64,000 nt of DNA from Erodium maritimum (Eukaryota; Streptophyta; Magnoliopsida; Geraniales; Geraniaceae). Under the pieces are notes generated by a model that was not told the origin of the DNA, did no database searches, and saw nothing but the letters and a program-made list of their open reading frames with translations. The DNA lies in contig OY997591.1 in assembly GCA_963921825.1 (NCBI GenBank), forward strand, positions 21,323,515 through 21,387,514. Direction: 5' to 3'. The position numbers and the translations under genes are program-made. Shown in pieces: positions 24,001-35,032 of the stretch. Position 1 is the stretch's first letter; every line of letters begins with the position of its first letter.

Positions 24001-26211
24001 GTATTTTCCATGAGCTTCTAGCTTTTCAGATGGCCGACCGGCGTCCAACTGCAAAGGTTTGTCAGTAGTTTCTACTGTTAAAGATCATTCCAATTCAATG
24101 TATTTGAATTTTTGTTTGTGTCAATTGAAAGTATTAATCATGTGGCCTTGGTATGCATAGAATGCAAAATTATATTTGAAACTAACCGATCATCCCAACC
24201 AGTCCAAACATATTCAAACTTCGGATTTAGATCCCACCTATATGCATAATAAGTTAAAGGCAAATCAAGGTAACGAAAGGTCTGAGAAAAGATGGTGCTT
24301 ATAAGCTGGTGAAAGCAGCTTATTTGCTCTCCTTTTTTGGATAGAAAATTGTAATTATAAAAAAGGCTATTTAAAATTATAGTTGACTTCAACATTATAC
24401 TAAAATACCTTGGACAATAGTGTATATATATACTTTAGCAATTATGTTAGCTTGTAACCTTTTAAAAGGTTATCTTGAAGACGATTTGTCTTGTCCAGGA
24501 AAGCAACCATGTCACATCATAAGATTCTAATGTAGATGATGTTTTCCTACTTCCTTTTGTCAAAAATGTTATGAATTTTAGTTGTTCCATGTCATACTGT
24601 TAACACACAATACATTCTAGAACTAATTAGCAGTTTGCTGAAGTTCTCCACAAATCAGCTTCCAGAATCACTTGAGACAAAGTACTGATCATGTTAATTT
24701 CTTATATATTTTTTGCAGAGGGAATGTTATGAGGCCAAAACAGTTGGGATGATTGGTTTTTCTAGATCAGCCAATGAAGTGCTTAGTAATTCTGAGTTAT
24801 CGATTAGTGAGGCTGACAAGTCTCCCATTCACATGGATGTAGATCAAAGTTTCTTGCCCGTGCCTTCTCCTGTCAAAGCTGCTATTTTCGAAAGCTTTGC
24901 AAGACAAAACATGTCCGAATCAGAAATTGATGTCACTCCCAGCATCAAGCAATTTGTCAAGAGCAACTATGGTTTCCCTACAGATGGCAGCTCAGAGTTT
25001 ATATATGCAGACAGCACTCAAGCTCTGTTCAGTAAGCTGGTGCTCAGCTGCATCCAAGAGAGTGGAACCTTGTGTTTCCCAGCTGGCTCAAATGGGAATT
25101 ATGTATCTGCTGCCAAATTTTTGAAAGCAAACATTATCAGCATCCCTACAGATCCTGAATCAGGCTTTAAGCTGACAGAAAAGGTTCTTACCAGGGCACT
25201 GGAGAATGTGAGTAAGCCTTGGGTGTACATTTCTGGCCCGACAGTCAACCCAACTGGCTTGATATACAGCAATGAAGAGATGGTAGAGATTCTATCTACT
25301 TGTGCTAAACTTGGAGCAAGAGTTGTAATTGACACTTCATTCTCGGGATTAGAATTTGACTCTGAGAGTTGGGGTGGATGGGATTTGGAAGGCAGGTTGT
25401 CACAGCTATATTCCTCAGGCAATCCATCTTTTTGTGTATCCCTACTTGGAGGACTGTCTCTGAGGATGCTAACTGGACCACTCAAGTTTGGCTTTCTGAT
25501 CTTAAACAAGCCACTTTTGGTTAATGCGTTTCATAGCTTTCCTGGATTAAGCAAACCTCATGGGACTGTCAAGTACGCTATCAAGAAATTGCTGGATCTC
25601 AAGGAGCAAAAAGATGCAGACCTAGTGGATGCTGTTGCAGAACAAATAAGAATTTTAGGAAGTAGATCAAAGCGATTAAAAGAGGTAATTTGTCACCTTG
25701 GTTTTCCTTTCACTTATTTAAATTCGAAGTTTGAATATGTTTGAACTGGTTGTGGGTTTATAGCACATTTTCCTTGGGTTCTCAATCTAGTTTGGATAGG
25801 GTGGGATGATGGGTTCAATGGAAAACTTTAGTTTCAAATATAATTTGCATTCCATCTCTTATTGAACTGATGGAAGAAGTTATTAGTTGCATAATTTATT
25901 TCATAATATTTTGGTAACAGACACTTGAGAGTTGTGGATGGGATGTGGTTGAATCCTGTGGTGGTGTCTCCATGATTGCAAAGCCTTGTTCATTACTTAA
26001 CAAGATTGTTAAGCTCGAGCAGTCAACCAAAGAAGTGAAGGTGGATGACTCAAACATCAGGGAAGTGATTCTTAAGGCGACGGGTTTATGCATCAATGGA
26101 AGTTCATGGACAGGAATACCTGGTTACTGCCGCTTCACTATAGCTATGGAAGATAGTGAATTTGACAAGGCTCTGAAATGCATATTAGAGTTGAAGAAAA
26201 TCATTCAGTAG
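18052..26211 (+). CDS. MMT: Methionine S-methyltransferase
   Basis: The enzyme makes S-methylmethionine from methionine and S-adenosylmethionine in the cytosol, for the SMM cycle and sulfur transport. Coding exons: 18052-18292, 19087-19280, 19494-19700, 19932-20027, 20208-20396, 20469-20657, 20759-20995, 22025-22159, 23398-23718, 23877-24056, 24719-25684, 25921-26211; the joined frame is open for 1081 codons, close to the known ~1070-1090 aa. The N-terminal methyltransferase domain has the SAM loop ELGCGNGWI (residues 125-133) followed by VYGLDINPRAV. The C-terminal half (about 660-1080) resembles PLP-dependent class I aminotransferases (GPTVNPTGLIYS), but the lysine block (SLLGGLSLRMLTGPLKFGF) seems to lack the PLP lysine, so it is probably not catalytic as an aminotransferase. 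The intron after exon 5 starts with GC. Intron 8 holds a hAT-type element. The gene looks intact. Confidence 0.95.
22462..23165. mobile_element. Non-autonomous hAT-type element in MMT intron 8
   Basis: Ends aaggggtgttca... and ...tgaacacccctA are inverted repeats of the hAT type, flanked by an exact 8-bp TSD gataaaac (22454-22461 and 23166-23173). The 704-bp body contains many subterminal motifs of the form accgaaccg / cggtttggttc, typical of the hAT family that carries 'ggttcggttt' repeats. It has no transposase. It lies well inside the intron and leaves both splice sites untouched. Confidence 0.85.
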
Positions 26212-26768
26212 CTGAATGTTGTGCCTTATGTTTTGTGGGCACCAAAATGGTATTGCCAATTCCATGGATCTCAGTTATTGCTTTTTTCACTGATAAGATA
26301 AGACGTGGTCTTTGGTTTGTTTCCCTTCCATACACAAGCTTGATTGTGAGCATGAAGAAAACCAGATTATATTGAAATTGTGTTTCCTAAACAGCATTCA
26401 TTTCATGTGTGTTTCTTGCTGACAAATTCAACGTGGTTTATTTGTCTGTTTTTATTTTCTTTTAAACTATCGTGACTGAATGTGAATTTTCAAATAGCTT
26501 TTTGTTTAGATGGTTTTAAGAGCATCCTTAAATAGTTGTTTCCATGTCCCATACAAATCAAATATCCTGGGGATATATACATCGGATAGCCTTTTATTTC
26601 ATAATCTCTCTTTTACTTGCTATGAACATGTTTAAATTGATATTTCTCAATGTCAATGAAGTTTTATTTTTTTTGCAGCAATTGTTCTGATTTGTTAACT
26701 TTTGTGAAACATCGTGGATCAACTTCTTTTTTGTGACCAGTTTTTTTTGGTATTTCCTCTACTCCTTA
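26212..26768 (+). other. MMT 3' UTR and downstream flank
   Basis: T-rich sequence after the MMT stop codon. No clear AATAAA signal stands out, which is common in plants. It ends at the TTA target duplication of the Harbinger element. Confidence 0.5.
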
Positions 26769-27209
26769 GAGCATCCACGTCAGGGGGCTGAACCCTCTGC
26801 TGACTGGGAAGGGTTCAACCCCTTGCCCCCTAAAACAGAGTGTGCTCCACGTCATGGGGCAAGTATGGGGGCAGAGTTTTCAGAAATGCTGACTGTGTCA
26901 TTAATTAAGCTTTTAACTGAATCTGTTAACGTTATTTTTAAATCAACAACTATTAAATAAAATAGAAATAAAATTCACAAATAGAAACAAAAGTTCATTA
27001 CTAAAGTACAAACTTAAAAAAATACATATATAAAAAAAATAACATAATTAGGCATCCCCATTAATGTTGTCGATTTGTTTCTGAAGTTTTCGAATTTGAG
27101 TCATTCATACCTGCATCATTTCCAAATGATGCTCCTTTTGTTCTGGGGTAAAATTGAACGTGTCCGTAGCCTTCATATCTTTAACTTCCTGCATATATTT
27201 ATCAATTTT

Positions 27210-30200
27210 CTAGTCAAGAGTCATGGTAAGCTTCGTCTTCTCACACCTCCCCTGATCCATTTGGACAAGATACGATGTTATGTCCGCCATACCCTTCCCA
27301 TTCCTCTTCGCGGCCTTATTGCCAAGTGGGCGTTCTCGTGGAGGCGGCATGCCAATTGGGGAACTTGTACCCCCGGTTGGGGAACTTGTACCTCCGTACG
27401 GGGAACTTGGACCAATTGGGGAACTTGACCCTCCGACTAGTTGCTCGTCACCACTTAATTGTGTGACATTATCATCGTCGGTGGGGAGTGAAGTGGGCGG
27501 GGTTGTGCTGCTATAACTGCCGGACACGTCCAATCGTCGTCGAATTACCCCGGCTTCGCCTTCATCTGCCCATAACTTGTCATCATTTTCCAACGGCTAT
27601 ATCCAATGTTGGAGCTTGAAAATCTTCGGCTCATGTTTGAGAGGCATGGTGTGGATTCGATAGAGTTCCATCACCCGCTCCCTAAACTTTCTTCGTTCCA
27701 GCCGCTATGACCTACCTGGGCCCTCTCCTTCCCCATTAGTATGATATACCGCCTGACTCTTGCAGCACTTTTGTTGAAATGGCTCTTGACGACTTGCAAC
27801 GTCCACTGATTGTTTGGATAATTCCCAGCTTTGCAAAAGCGCCTTTTCACCGTGCTCCAGAGCGTGTTCCCATCTTAAGAGGTTCCGGTGACGGGGTCGT
27901 GTGTTGTACGTAGCCAGGCGTTGATCAGGAGCATATCCACTTCAGGGGGGCATTTGGTTCGCCTTTCTATTGTCTCCTAGGTCCTCGGTCCCACAGATGA
28001 TGAAGTAGACGACAGGCGGGTTCCGATGGCGGCCGTCATCGAGAATTGTTGTTGGCCAAAATAGTTTCCCCTCATGTTGTTAGGGTCGAACATTGGGCGG
28101 TTGAATACCCCCAGTCGTGTCTGGCGATTGTCCAATTGGATTGGTCGGTTGTCCCGTTGGGTAGACCGGTTGTCCTATTCCACCTACGTTGACATTTAAA
28201 TTTTAATGGGTTATTTACGATTTGGTACCCAAATGTTTCGTCCACGAACGATATGGTACCCATATGTTTCAAATGACCAATTTGGTATCCAAATGATTTA
28301 TCCACGGACGAAATTGGCATATTCCGTTAGAAAACTAACGGAATATTCCTCTAAGTTAGTCATGTGCTGTTAAGTGGGGTGTGAAATGACGATTTTACCC
28401 TTTCTTATTTTAAGCTTATAAATTTGATAGAAAAAATTACCATTATACCCTTAGTTATAATACAATAAATATTTAAATAATAATAATAACAATAAAAAAT
28501 AAATAAAATAATTAATTAAAGAATAATAAATAAATAAAATAAAAAATAAAAAAAGTAAAATAATTAATTTAAACACCACATCTAGATCCTCTACTCGAAC
28601 TCTCTAGATCCATCTTCTCTCTCTCGCCTGAACCAGTTCATCTCCTTAACCACTTCATCTTCCTCGTCCTCTCAACCTCGTCATCTCAACCTCGCTCCTC
28701 CGACCTTCATCTCTCATCTTCGTCATCCTCTCAACCTCGCCTCTGACCTTCATCTCTAAACCTCGTCCTCACCATCATCGTTACTGTTCATCTTCCTCCT
28801 CCACAAGACAACGCTAGAGATCTCATGATGGCCAACGAGGCCACGACGAGACACTAGCGAGGCCACAACGAGGCCACAACGAGGCCACTGCGAGGAAAAC
28901 GCAGAGGAATCCAGCGCCGACGAGACCAAGATACGAAGAGGAATCTAGCGCCGGCGAGACCACGGCTTTTCGACCAAGCTATGGTGAGACTCCACCCATT
29001 GCGAGCTCACCCAGAAATCGATGTCGTCTTCCTCGCGATACTGTGCCCTAAAATCGTTTGGCCTCGTTGGAGGATTTAGGGTTTCGTTGAATCCTCTAGC
29101 CAAAAATCAAAGTTGTTTGTAGACGATTCAACAGCCCTAAATCCTAATTCTTTTGTTTAGTTTTGTGGAAAAAAATTCATGAAATTTCACTATAATTTGT
29201 TCAGTTTTTGTGAAATTTGTTCAGGTTTGAGTATGTGATTTGTTCAGATGGGTGGATCTGAAAAATGGTAGAACGATAGATTGATTATGTGAATCTTGGT
29301 TTTGTGTTTTGAGAATAAAAACAATGGAAAGACATAAACAGTAAGAAAAAAGGAAATGGAAAAAAGAAAAAAAATAATTTTTTTTAACAAAATTCCGAAA
29401 ATTAATAATAAATAAATATATATAATTAAAAATAAAATTATGATTTTATTTATTTAATTTAAAATTGAAAAAAATTATAAAATATAAATTAAATAAAAAG
29501 TAAAGACTTTTTATGAAAAATTGAAAAAAAACTTATTAATATTTTAGAAACTAAATAAAGTCAGAATAAATTTATAAATAAAAATTTCAATAAGAATTTA
29601 TGAAAAAATAAATAAACTAATTATTATCATTAATAATTAATTATTAATGAAACTAAATCTAAGGGATATAATGGTCATTTTACACTAAAGTCAAAAGTCA
29701 ACTAAATAGCATAAGGGTAAAACCGTCATTAACATTACTCTGTTAGTTTTTTAACCCCATTAACCCAAATCGTTCGTGGACGAAACATTTGGGTACCAAA
29801 TTGAAAAAAAATTCATAAGGGTACCATATCGTTTGTGGATGAAACATTTGGGTACCAAATCGTAAATAACTCAATTTTAATTACAATTAAAAATGGATAA
29901 TTCAAACTTTGATCATACATAATTAAAATTAAACATATAATTTAACTACAATTGAACATACATAAAAATTAAATTAATGAAATGATTAATATTTAAATTA
30001 ATGAAATAAATAAAATTATAATTCATAAAATTACCTTGGCCCCAAAGAGAGACCATGTATTGGTTGAACGCTTCAGGGTTCCAACCACCAGTTGGGGTGA
30101 AACCGGTTTGTAACATCTGTAGGTAGGTCGACCCAGGTTGATTGGTGGTCGCACCTTGTTGATTGGTATTGTCCTCCTCCCCCGTATTGAAAACTTGGTG

Positions 30201-30233
30201 TTCCGACGGTTGAGTGAAATCGTCGTCATACAT
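27210..30233 (-). pseudogene. Harbinger Myb-like (NAM-associated type) protein, broken
   Basis: Exon 1 starts MYDDDFTQPSEHQVFNTGEE at 30233 and runs to LWGQG near 30034, where a GTAATT donor follows. The intron contains the 1.67-kb MULE and ends at an AG near 28185. Exon 2 continues with proline/glycine/asparagine-rich sequence, then the SANT-like part DMLLINAWLRTTHDPVTGTS, NTLWSTVKRRFCKAGNYPNN and QVVKSHFNKSAARVRRYI, and a low-complexity tail with repeated SSPIGPSSPYGGTSSP ending near 27210-27593. Several in-frame stops (near 27870, 27715 and 27535, for example) and at least one frame change break it. Such proteins pair with the DDE transposase in active elements; plant databases often label relatives 'glutathione S-transferase T3-like'. 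Confidence 0.75.
28208..29872. mobile_element. Non-autonomous MULE in the Harbinger intron
   Basis: The two ends pair over about 54 bp with few mismatches; both contain gttatttacgatttggtacc. Flanks are an exact 9-bp TSD, aattttaat (28199-28207 and 29873-29881), as expected for Mutator-like elements. A perfect 10-bp hairpin, attccgttag-aaaa-ctaacggaat, lies at 28321-28344. The interior has CT-rich sequence at 28577-28800 and short repeats 'gaggccacaac' at 28837-28895, then AT-rich DNA. No transposase. The GC-richer middle might be captured host sequence (Pack-MULE), but no donor gene is recognised. Confidence 0.85.
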
Positions 30234-30645
30234 TGTCGATCGGATTTTGCAAAGACGATATGAATTTGAGAGTGTGAGGTTTGAGAGAATGTAGAAGTTT
30301 GTTGTGTGGATTTGATGAAATGGGGTGAGGGGTATTTATAGTGGTTGAAGAAGTGTTTTTTTAATGTAAAAAAATGATATAGTTGTTGCCGACCGTTGCT
30401 CTCAGCAACAGTAATTTTTTTCATCCAGGCCACGTGTCACCGGCCTACTGGCCAGAGGAGAGGCAGAGGGTCTCGGTGCTGCGGGGCTGAAAAAGGCCTC
30501 TCGCCTCGGCCTCCCGAACCCGGATCCCCTCATGTCATCCCCGCACGCCCCTCACTCCACACCGACCGAACCCCGAGGCCGAACCCCAATCCCCTTCTGC
30601 TCCCGCCCCAGCCTCGCCATCAAGCCCCCGTTGATGTAGATGCTC

Positions 30646-31871
30646 TTAATAGGATTGTGGAGACTTTTTATTTGTTTAGAAAATGTTTAGTCTTTTTGAT
30701 AGAATTAAGTAAGAAACTTGAATAGGCAATTAAAAGAAATTTCTTATTAAGATTTTTTTATCAGCAAAATAAACAATTTTATTTAACCCAGATATACACT
30801 CCAAAGAAGAATTACAATCGAGGGAAGAAGTAAGAGGGAAAACAACAGGGCGAAAAGGCCCTCTAAGATTAGGAATATCCATTCTTACTTTTTTTACATA
30901 TTGTCTTCTCCTATAAATACAATGTACTTGTAAATCCAATATAATTCATTAGCGGTGAGAATAATATTAAAAGAGTAGTGGAAATATACAAAGGTTAAAA
31001 TGGATAAAAAAGGGTTCATCTTTCTACGTTTGTGAGTGCTCTGCTCTCGAGAAAAGTCTATCCCTGACCTTAGTCCCCTAAGTCGCCCAAGCATCCCTGC
31101 CGATGGTGACCCATACAGTTTCAACCATCACGTTGTCGCTTCCCCTACCAATGGAGCATGGTGTGTCTAACGTCCATGTCCCCTCAGTGCCTCTTCTTAT
31201 GTCCCCTCGGTGCCTCTCCTTATGCCCCCACGACTTCCATCTAGTTTTGTTCGTCCGGTGAAAGAGAGGAATAAACAAAAGCCAAAGCTTCGTCCATTGA
31301 CTCTTCCTCCTTCGTCTCTACCTCATGGATCGTGTCAGCGTTTCAATCTGCATCATCTTCACCTTCGTCGGAACTCATATTCATGCCATCATAGGTATTG
31401 ATCGTATTTTTGGAGTTGCATAACCTTCCATCCATTACCACTATTGTGTTATGTGACAATATTAGTTATGTGTATATGTTTGGTAACCCAGTGCAACACT
31501 AACTTTCCAAATATGTTGAGTTAGACTTACATTTCATGTGTGAGAAAGTTGTCACAGGTCAGGTTCATGTGCTTCATGTACCATATTCCTATCAGTTTTC
31601 AAAAATAATCAACATAGGACTTCCAACAGCTCTGTTCAAGGGTTTCCGCTTCAGTCTAAGCATTTTTCCTTCTCCTACTACGACTGTAAGGACGTGTTAG
31701 AACATACTTATTTACTTGTAAGGTATATTTTAATCATATAATATATCATTAGAACACTTATACATGTTGGATTCTTTAGATTCCTTGCATAGGTATGCCT
31801 CTTGATAGTTAACTCATCATAAGTATACATCACATATACGTTAATACTTATCAATACAAACCCTAAGAAAA
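30646..31871. other. Intergenic between Harbinger element and gypsy fossil
   Basis: No gene recognised. Positions 30755-30900 read on the minus strand as a LINE 3'-end-like piece (ending GCTGATAAAAA), and 31130-31400 is a GC-richer patch of broken frames. Part of the stretch before 31872 may be upstream sequence of the gypsy fossil, but no LTR was found. Confidence 0.35.
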
Positions 31872-33644
31872 ATGTATCAATTTAAAAAAAACATACCAGA
31901 AGGAGATGCACAAAGGTCTTTAGAGGTCCATAGTGACGTATTTACAGTGCCCTCTCAGTTACCTCTACGACGAGAACACGATCACAAGATTCATATCATA
32001 CTAGGAGCGAAACCTCTAACGTTTAGGCTCTATCGTTATAGTAGGGAGAAAAAGGACACAACTGAAGCCTTAGCGGCGGAAATGATGAGCATGGGATTAA
32101 TCAAACGAAGTTCTGGATCGTATTCATTTTTCGTTCTCTCGATAAAGAACAAATATATAAATTGTAGCCTTTGCATCGATTATAAAGCACTCAACGACAT
32201 CACCAACAAAGATCGCTTTCTCATTCCAACCGTGGAAGAACTCGCCAGAAGTAGGTTGTATTCCAAGATTGATCTCCTAATTAGGTATCACCATATACAA
32301 ATGAGTGAAGAAGACAAATGCAATACAGCCTTACGCATCTACAAAGAGAACTATGAGCTTTGTGTAGTGCCCTTTGGGCTAACCAATGCTTCGACGAGCT
32401 TTCAAGGCTTGAAGAATATTGTCTTCAAGGATTTCCTTCGCAAGTTTGTCCTCGTATTCTTCGACTACATACTTGTATTTTATATAGTCACGATTGGAAG
32501 ACACGCTTCATTCATGCATTTGGTATTGATGTTCAGTAGACTATAAGAGCAAATCTTGTTCGCTAAGCAACCCAAGTGCTACTTCAGTGTGGACTTGGTG
32601 GAATATTTTGGCACTTCATCTCAGGAAACCGAGTAGCCACGAACTTTGCCAAGGCATGAGAAATGAAAGAGTGGCCAACTCTAGAGATGATAAGGGAAGT
32701 ACATGGATTTTAGGGGTGGTCGGGTTATTACATACGCTTCATGAAAAACTATAGGAAAATACCCTAATCATTAACATAGTTGCTAAAGAAGACGAAGTCA
32801 TTCCAATGAAAAAGGTGGAAGAAACAAGATTTTGAAAGCTTAAAACCCCACTAATCACAACATCAGCGTTAGCCTTGCTAGATCTCTTGTAGAACCTTCA
32901 TCGTGGAAACAGATGCATTAAACACGGGCATGGGGGTCGTATTAAGGCAAGACGGACGACCCATTGTGTTTCTCAATTGTGCCTTATGTCTTCGGATTGA
33001 GTCATATCAACACTAAAAGTAAATACTAGCCATGACTATGATGGTTGAACGATGGCATCAAAATCTACAACAAGGTGAGTTCATCGTCCACACACACCAA
33101 CAGACTCTTAAGTTTTTTTATGGAGCAACGACTTGGTATGAATTTCCAGCATAAATGGTTCTCCAAAATGTTGGGTTTGTGGTATAAGATTAAGTACTAG
33201 ATGGGAGCCTCCAACCGAGAAAATGCACAGCTCCGAGAGATTTTGACAATGGTGCCCAATTGGATCAATAAAGTCATAGAGAGTTACACAAACGATCCAT
33301 AAGCAAAAGGGTTAATCATCCAACTCTATATAGCACCAGCGAGCTTGCCGAAACATCAACATATTTTAGAAGCGATGATTTCCTTAACACTAGGAGGTCT
33401 CTTAGAGATACGAGAAACGACGTAGAGAGTGTATACCTACTTTCTATGATTGTACTTGATCAGGAGTTCAAGAAATTTGTGGTGCCTTGCGAAACATGCT
33501 AGCAGTGCAAAACGGAGAACGTAGCCTATTTGGGATTGTTGCAATCTTTACTAGTACCAGCAAGATCCTGGCTAGATATTGAGCTTGATTTCATGGAACG
33601 ACTATTACCAGTTCAGTCCATGTTCACAACCAACGTAGGGGTAA

Positions 33645-35032
33645 GAGCATCTCCAATGCTCGACTGATGGCTGGCTGATGGAAACAAAACTAAGAGAGAG
33701 AAAGGAAAAAAATTTAGGGTAAACTTCACCTCACTACCTTAAAACTACTTTTGCGTTTCATCTCAGTAACCTAGCCAAACTTTGTTGCATCTCACTACCC
33801 TAACGAAACTTTTAGTTGCACTTTCATACCCGTCGTCAACTTGACATCCATTTGTGGATGGAAAATGATAAAAAGTCCAAAATACCTCTCACTAACACTC
33901 GAATTTTCAAAAGCATGTTTTTGGTTTTCAAAATTTTATTTTATATAAATCCGTTTTTTATTTTTAAAAAATCAGTTTATTCTTTAAAAAAATCATATTT
34001 TATTTTAAAAATTAATATTTTATTTAAATTGTCAGATTTTATTTTTTAAAACTTACCTTTTATTTTAAAAAATCAGATTTTATTTTCAAAAATCAGTTTT
34101 ATTTATAAAAAAATAGCTTTTATTTTTTTTAAAAAAATCAATTTTTATTTAAAAAAATCAGTTTTTTTTAAAAAAAATTTCTAAACAAGGGACGTATTTG
34201 AAAACTTTTTTAAAAAACTGCTTTTTTGAAAATAAAATCTGATTTTTTTTAAAATAAAAATTGATTTTTTAAAAAATCTGAGTTCCATTAGGTGATTTGT
34301 ACGATTCATTAATTTTTCTTTCATGGAATTTATCTTTTTAAAAATAAAAAATAATTTTTGAAAATAAATCTTATTTTTAAAAATAAAAGCTAATTTTTAA
34401 AAATAAAATCTGATTTTTTAAATAAAATCTAAATTTAAAAAAATAAATCTGATTTTTTTTAAAATAAAATATTAATTTTTAAAATAAAAAATAATTTTAA
34501 AAAAATAAAATCTGATTTTTTTTTAAGAATAAACTGATTTAAAAAAACTTATTTATATAAAATAAATAAATAAAAAGAATTTTTGAAAACCAATGGCATG
34601 CTTTTGAAAAATTGAGTGTTAGTGAGGGGTATTTTGGACTTTTCACCATTTTCCATCCAAAAATGGATGTCAAATTGATGGCGGTTATGAAAGTGCAACT
34701 AAAAATTTCGTTAGGGTTGTGAGGTGCAACAAAGTTTGGTTAGGGTAGTGAGACGAAACGCAAGTATTTTTAGGGTAGTGAGGCGAAATTTACCCAAAAT
34801 ATTAAAATACTCTCGTCTGTCGGCGACGCATCCGCTGGCGGTAAGCTTACTTATGGCGCGAACCGCCGATAGATAGGAGATTGTGAAGAAAAAAAGACTT
34901 GTTTTGTTTTCATCCGCCAACTATCAACTCATGAACTGGAGAAGTGTCGTTGTTTTAACCGCTGATATGACTATTTTAATATATTACATGTTTCCATCAA
35001 CCAGCACGAACATCCTAATATTGGATATGCTC
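33645..35032. mobile_element. Tourist-like (PIF/Harbinger) MITE inside the gypsy fossil
   Basis: Ends gagcatctccaatgct and ...aatattggatatgctc form terminal inverted repeats with TAA on both sides (33642-33644 and 35033-35035). Without the nested MULE the body is about 310 bp and holds no gene. The gypsy integrase sequence resumes on the far side. Confidence 0.8.
33717..34795. mobile_element. Foldback MULE-type element, AT-rich
   Basis: It starts gggtaaacttcacctcac and ends gtgaggcgaaatttaccc, and the two halves are inverted copies of each other for more than 250 bp at each side. Examples are 'tggatggaaaatgataaaaa' near 33857 against its complement near 34650, and 'aacactcgaattttcaaaag' near 33893 against its complement near 34605. 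The centre is a long run of degenerate 'aaaatcagattttatt' units in both orientations. Flanks aaaaattta and aaaatatta (7 of 9 matching) suggest a 9-bp TSD. Same family as 3505-3907. A transcript through it would fold into one long hairpin. Confidence 0.75.

Larger units (their letters stand above)
26769..30645 (-). mobile_element. PIF/Harbinger element with only the Myb-like gene
   Basis: Terminal repeats gagcatccacgtcaggggg (left) and the complement gagcatctacatcaacgggg (right) are flanked by TTA on both sides (26766-26768 and 30646-30648), the Harbinger hallmark. Excluding the nested MULE it is about 2.2 kb. It carries the Myb/SANT-like ORF on the minus strand but no DDE transposase, so it is non-autonomous. 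It landed 557 bp after the MMT stop codon. Confidence 0.85.

Noticed and set aside
27075-27516. Overlapping + frames of 63-117 residues
   Set aside because: Antisense to the low-complexity tail of the Harbinger Myb-like gene.
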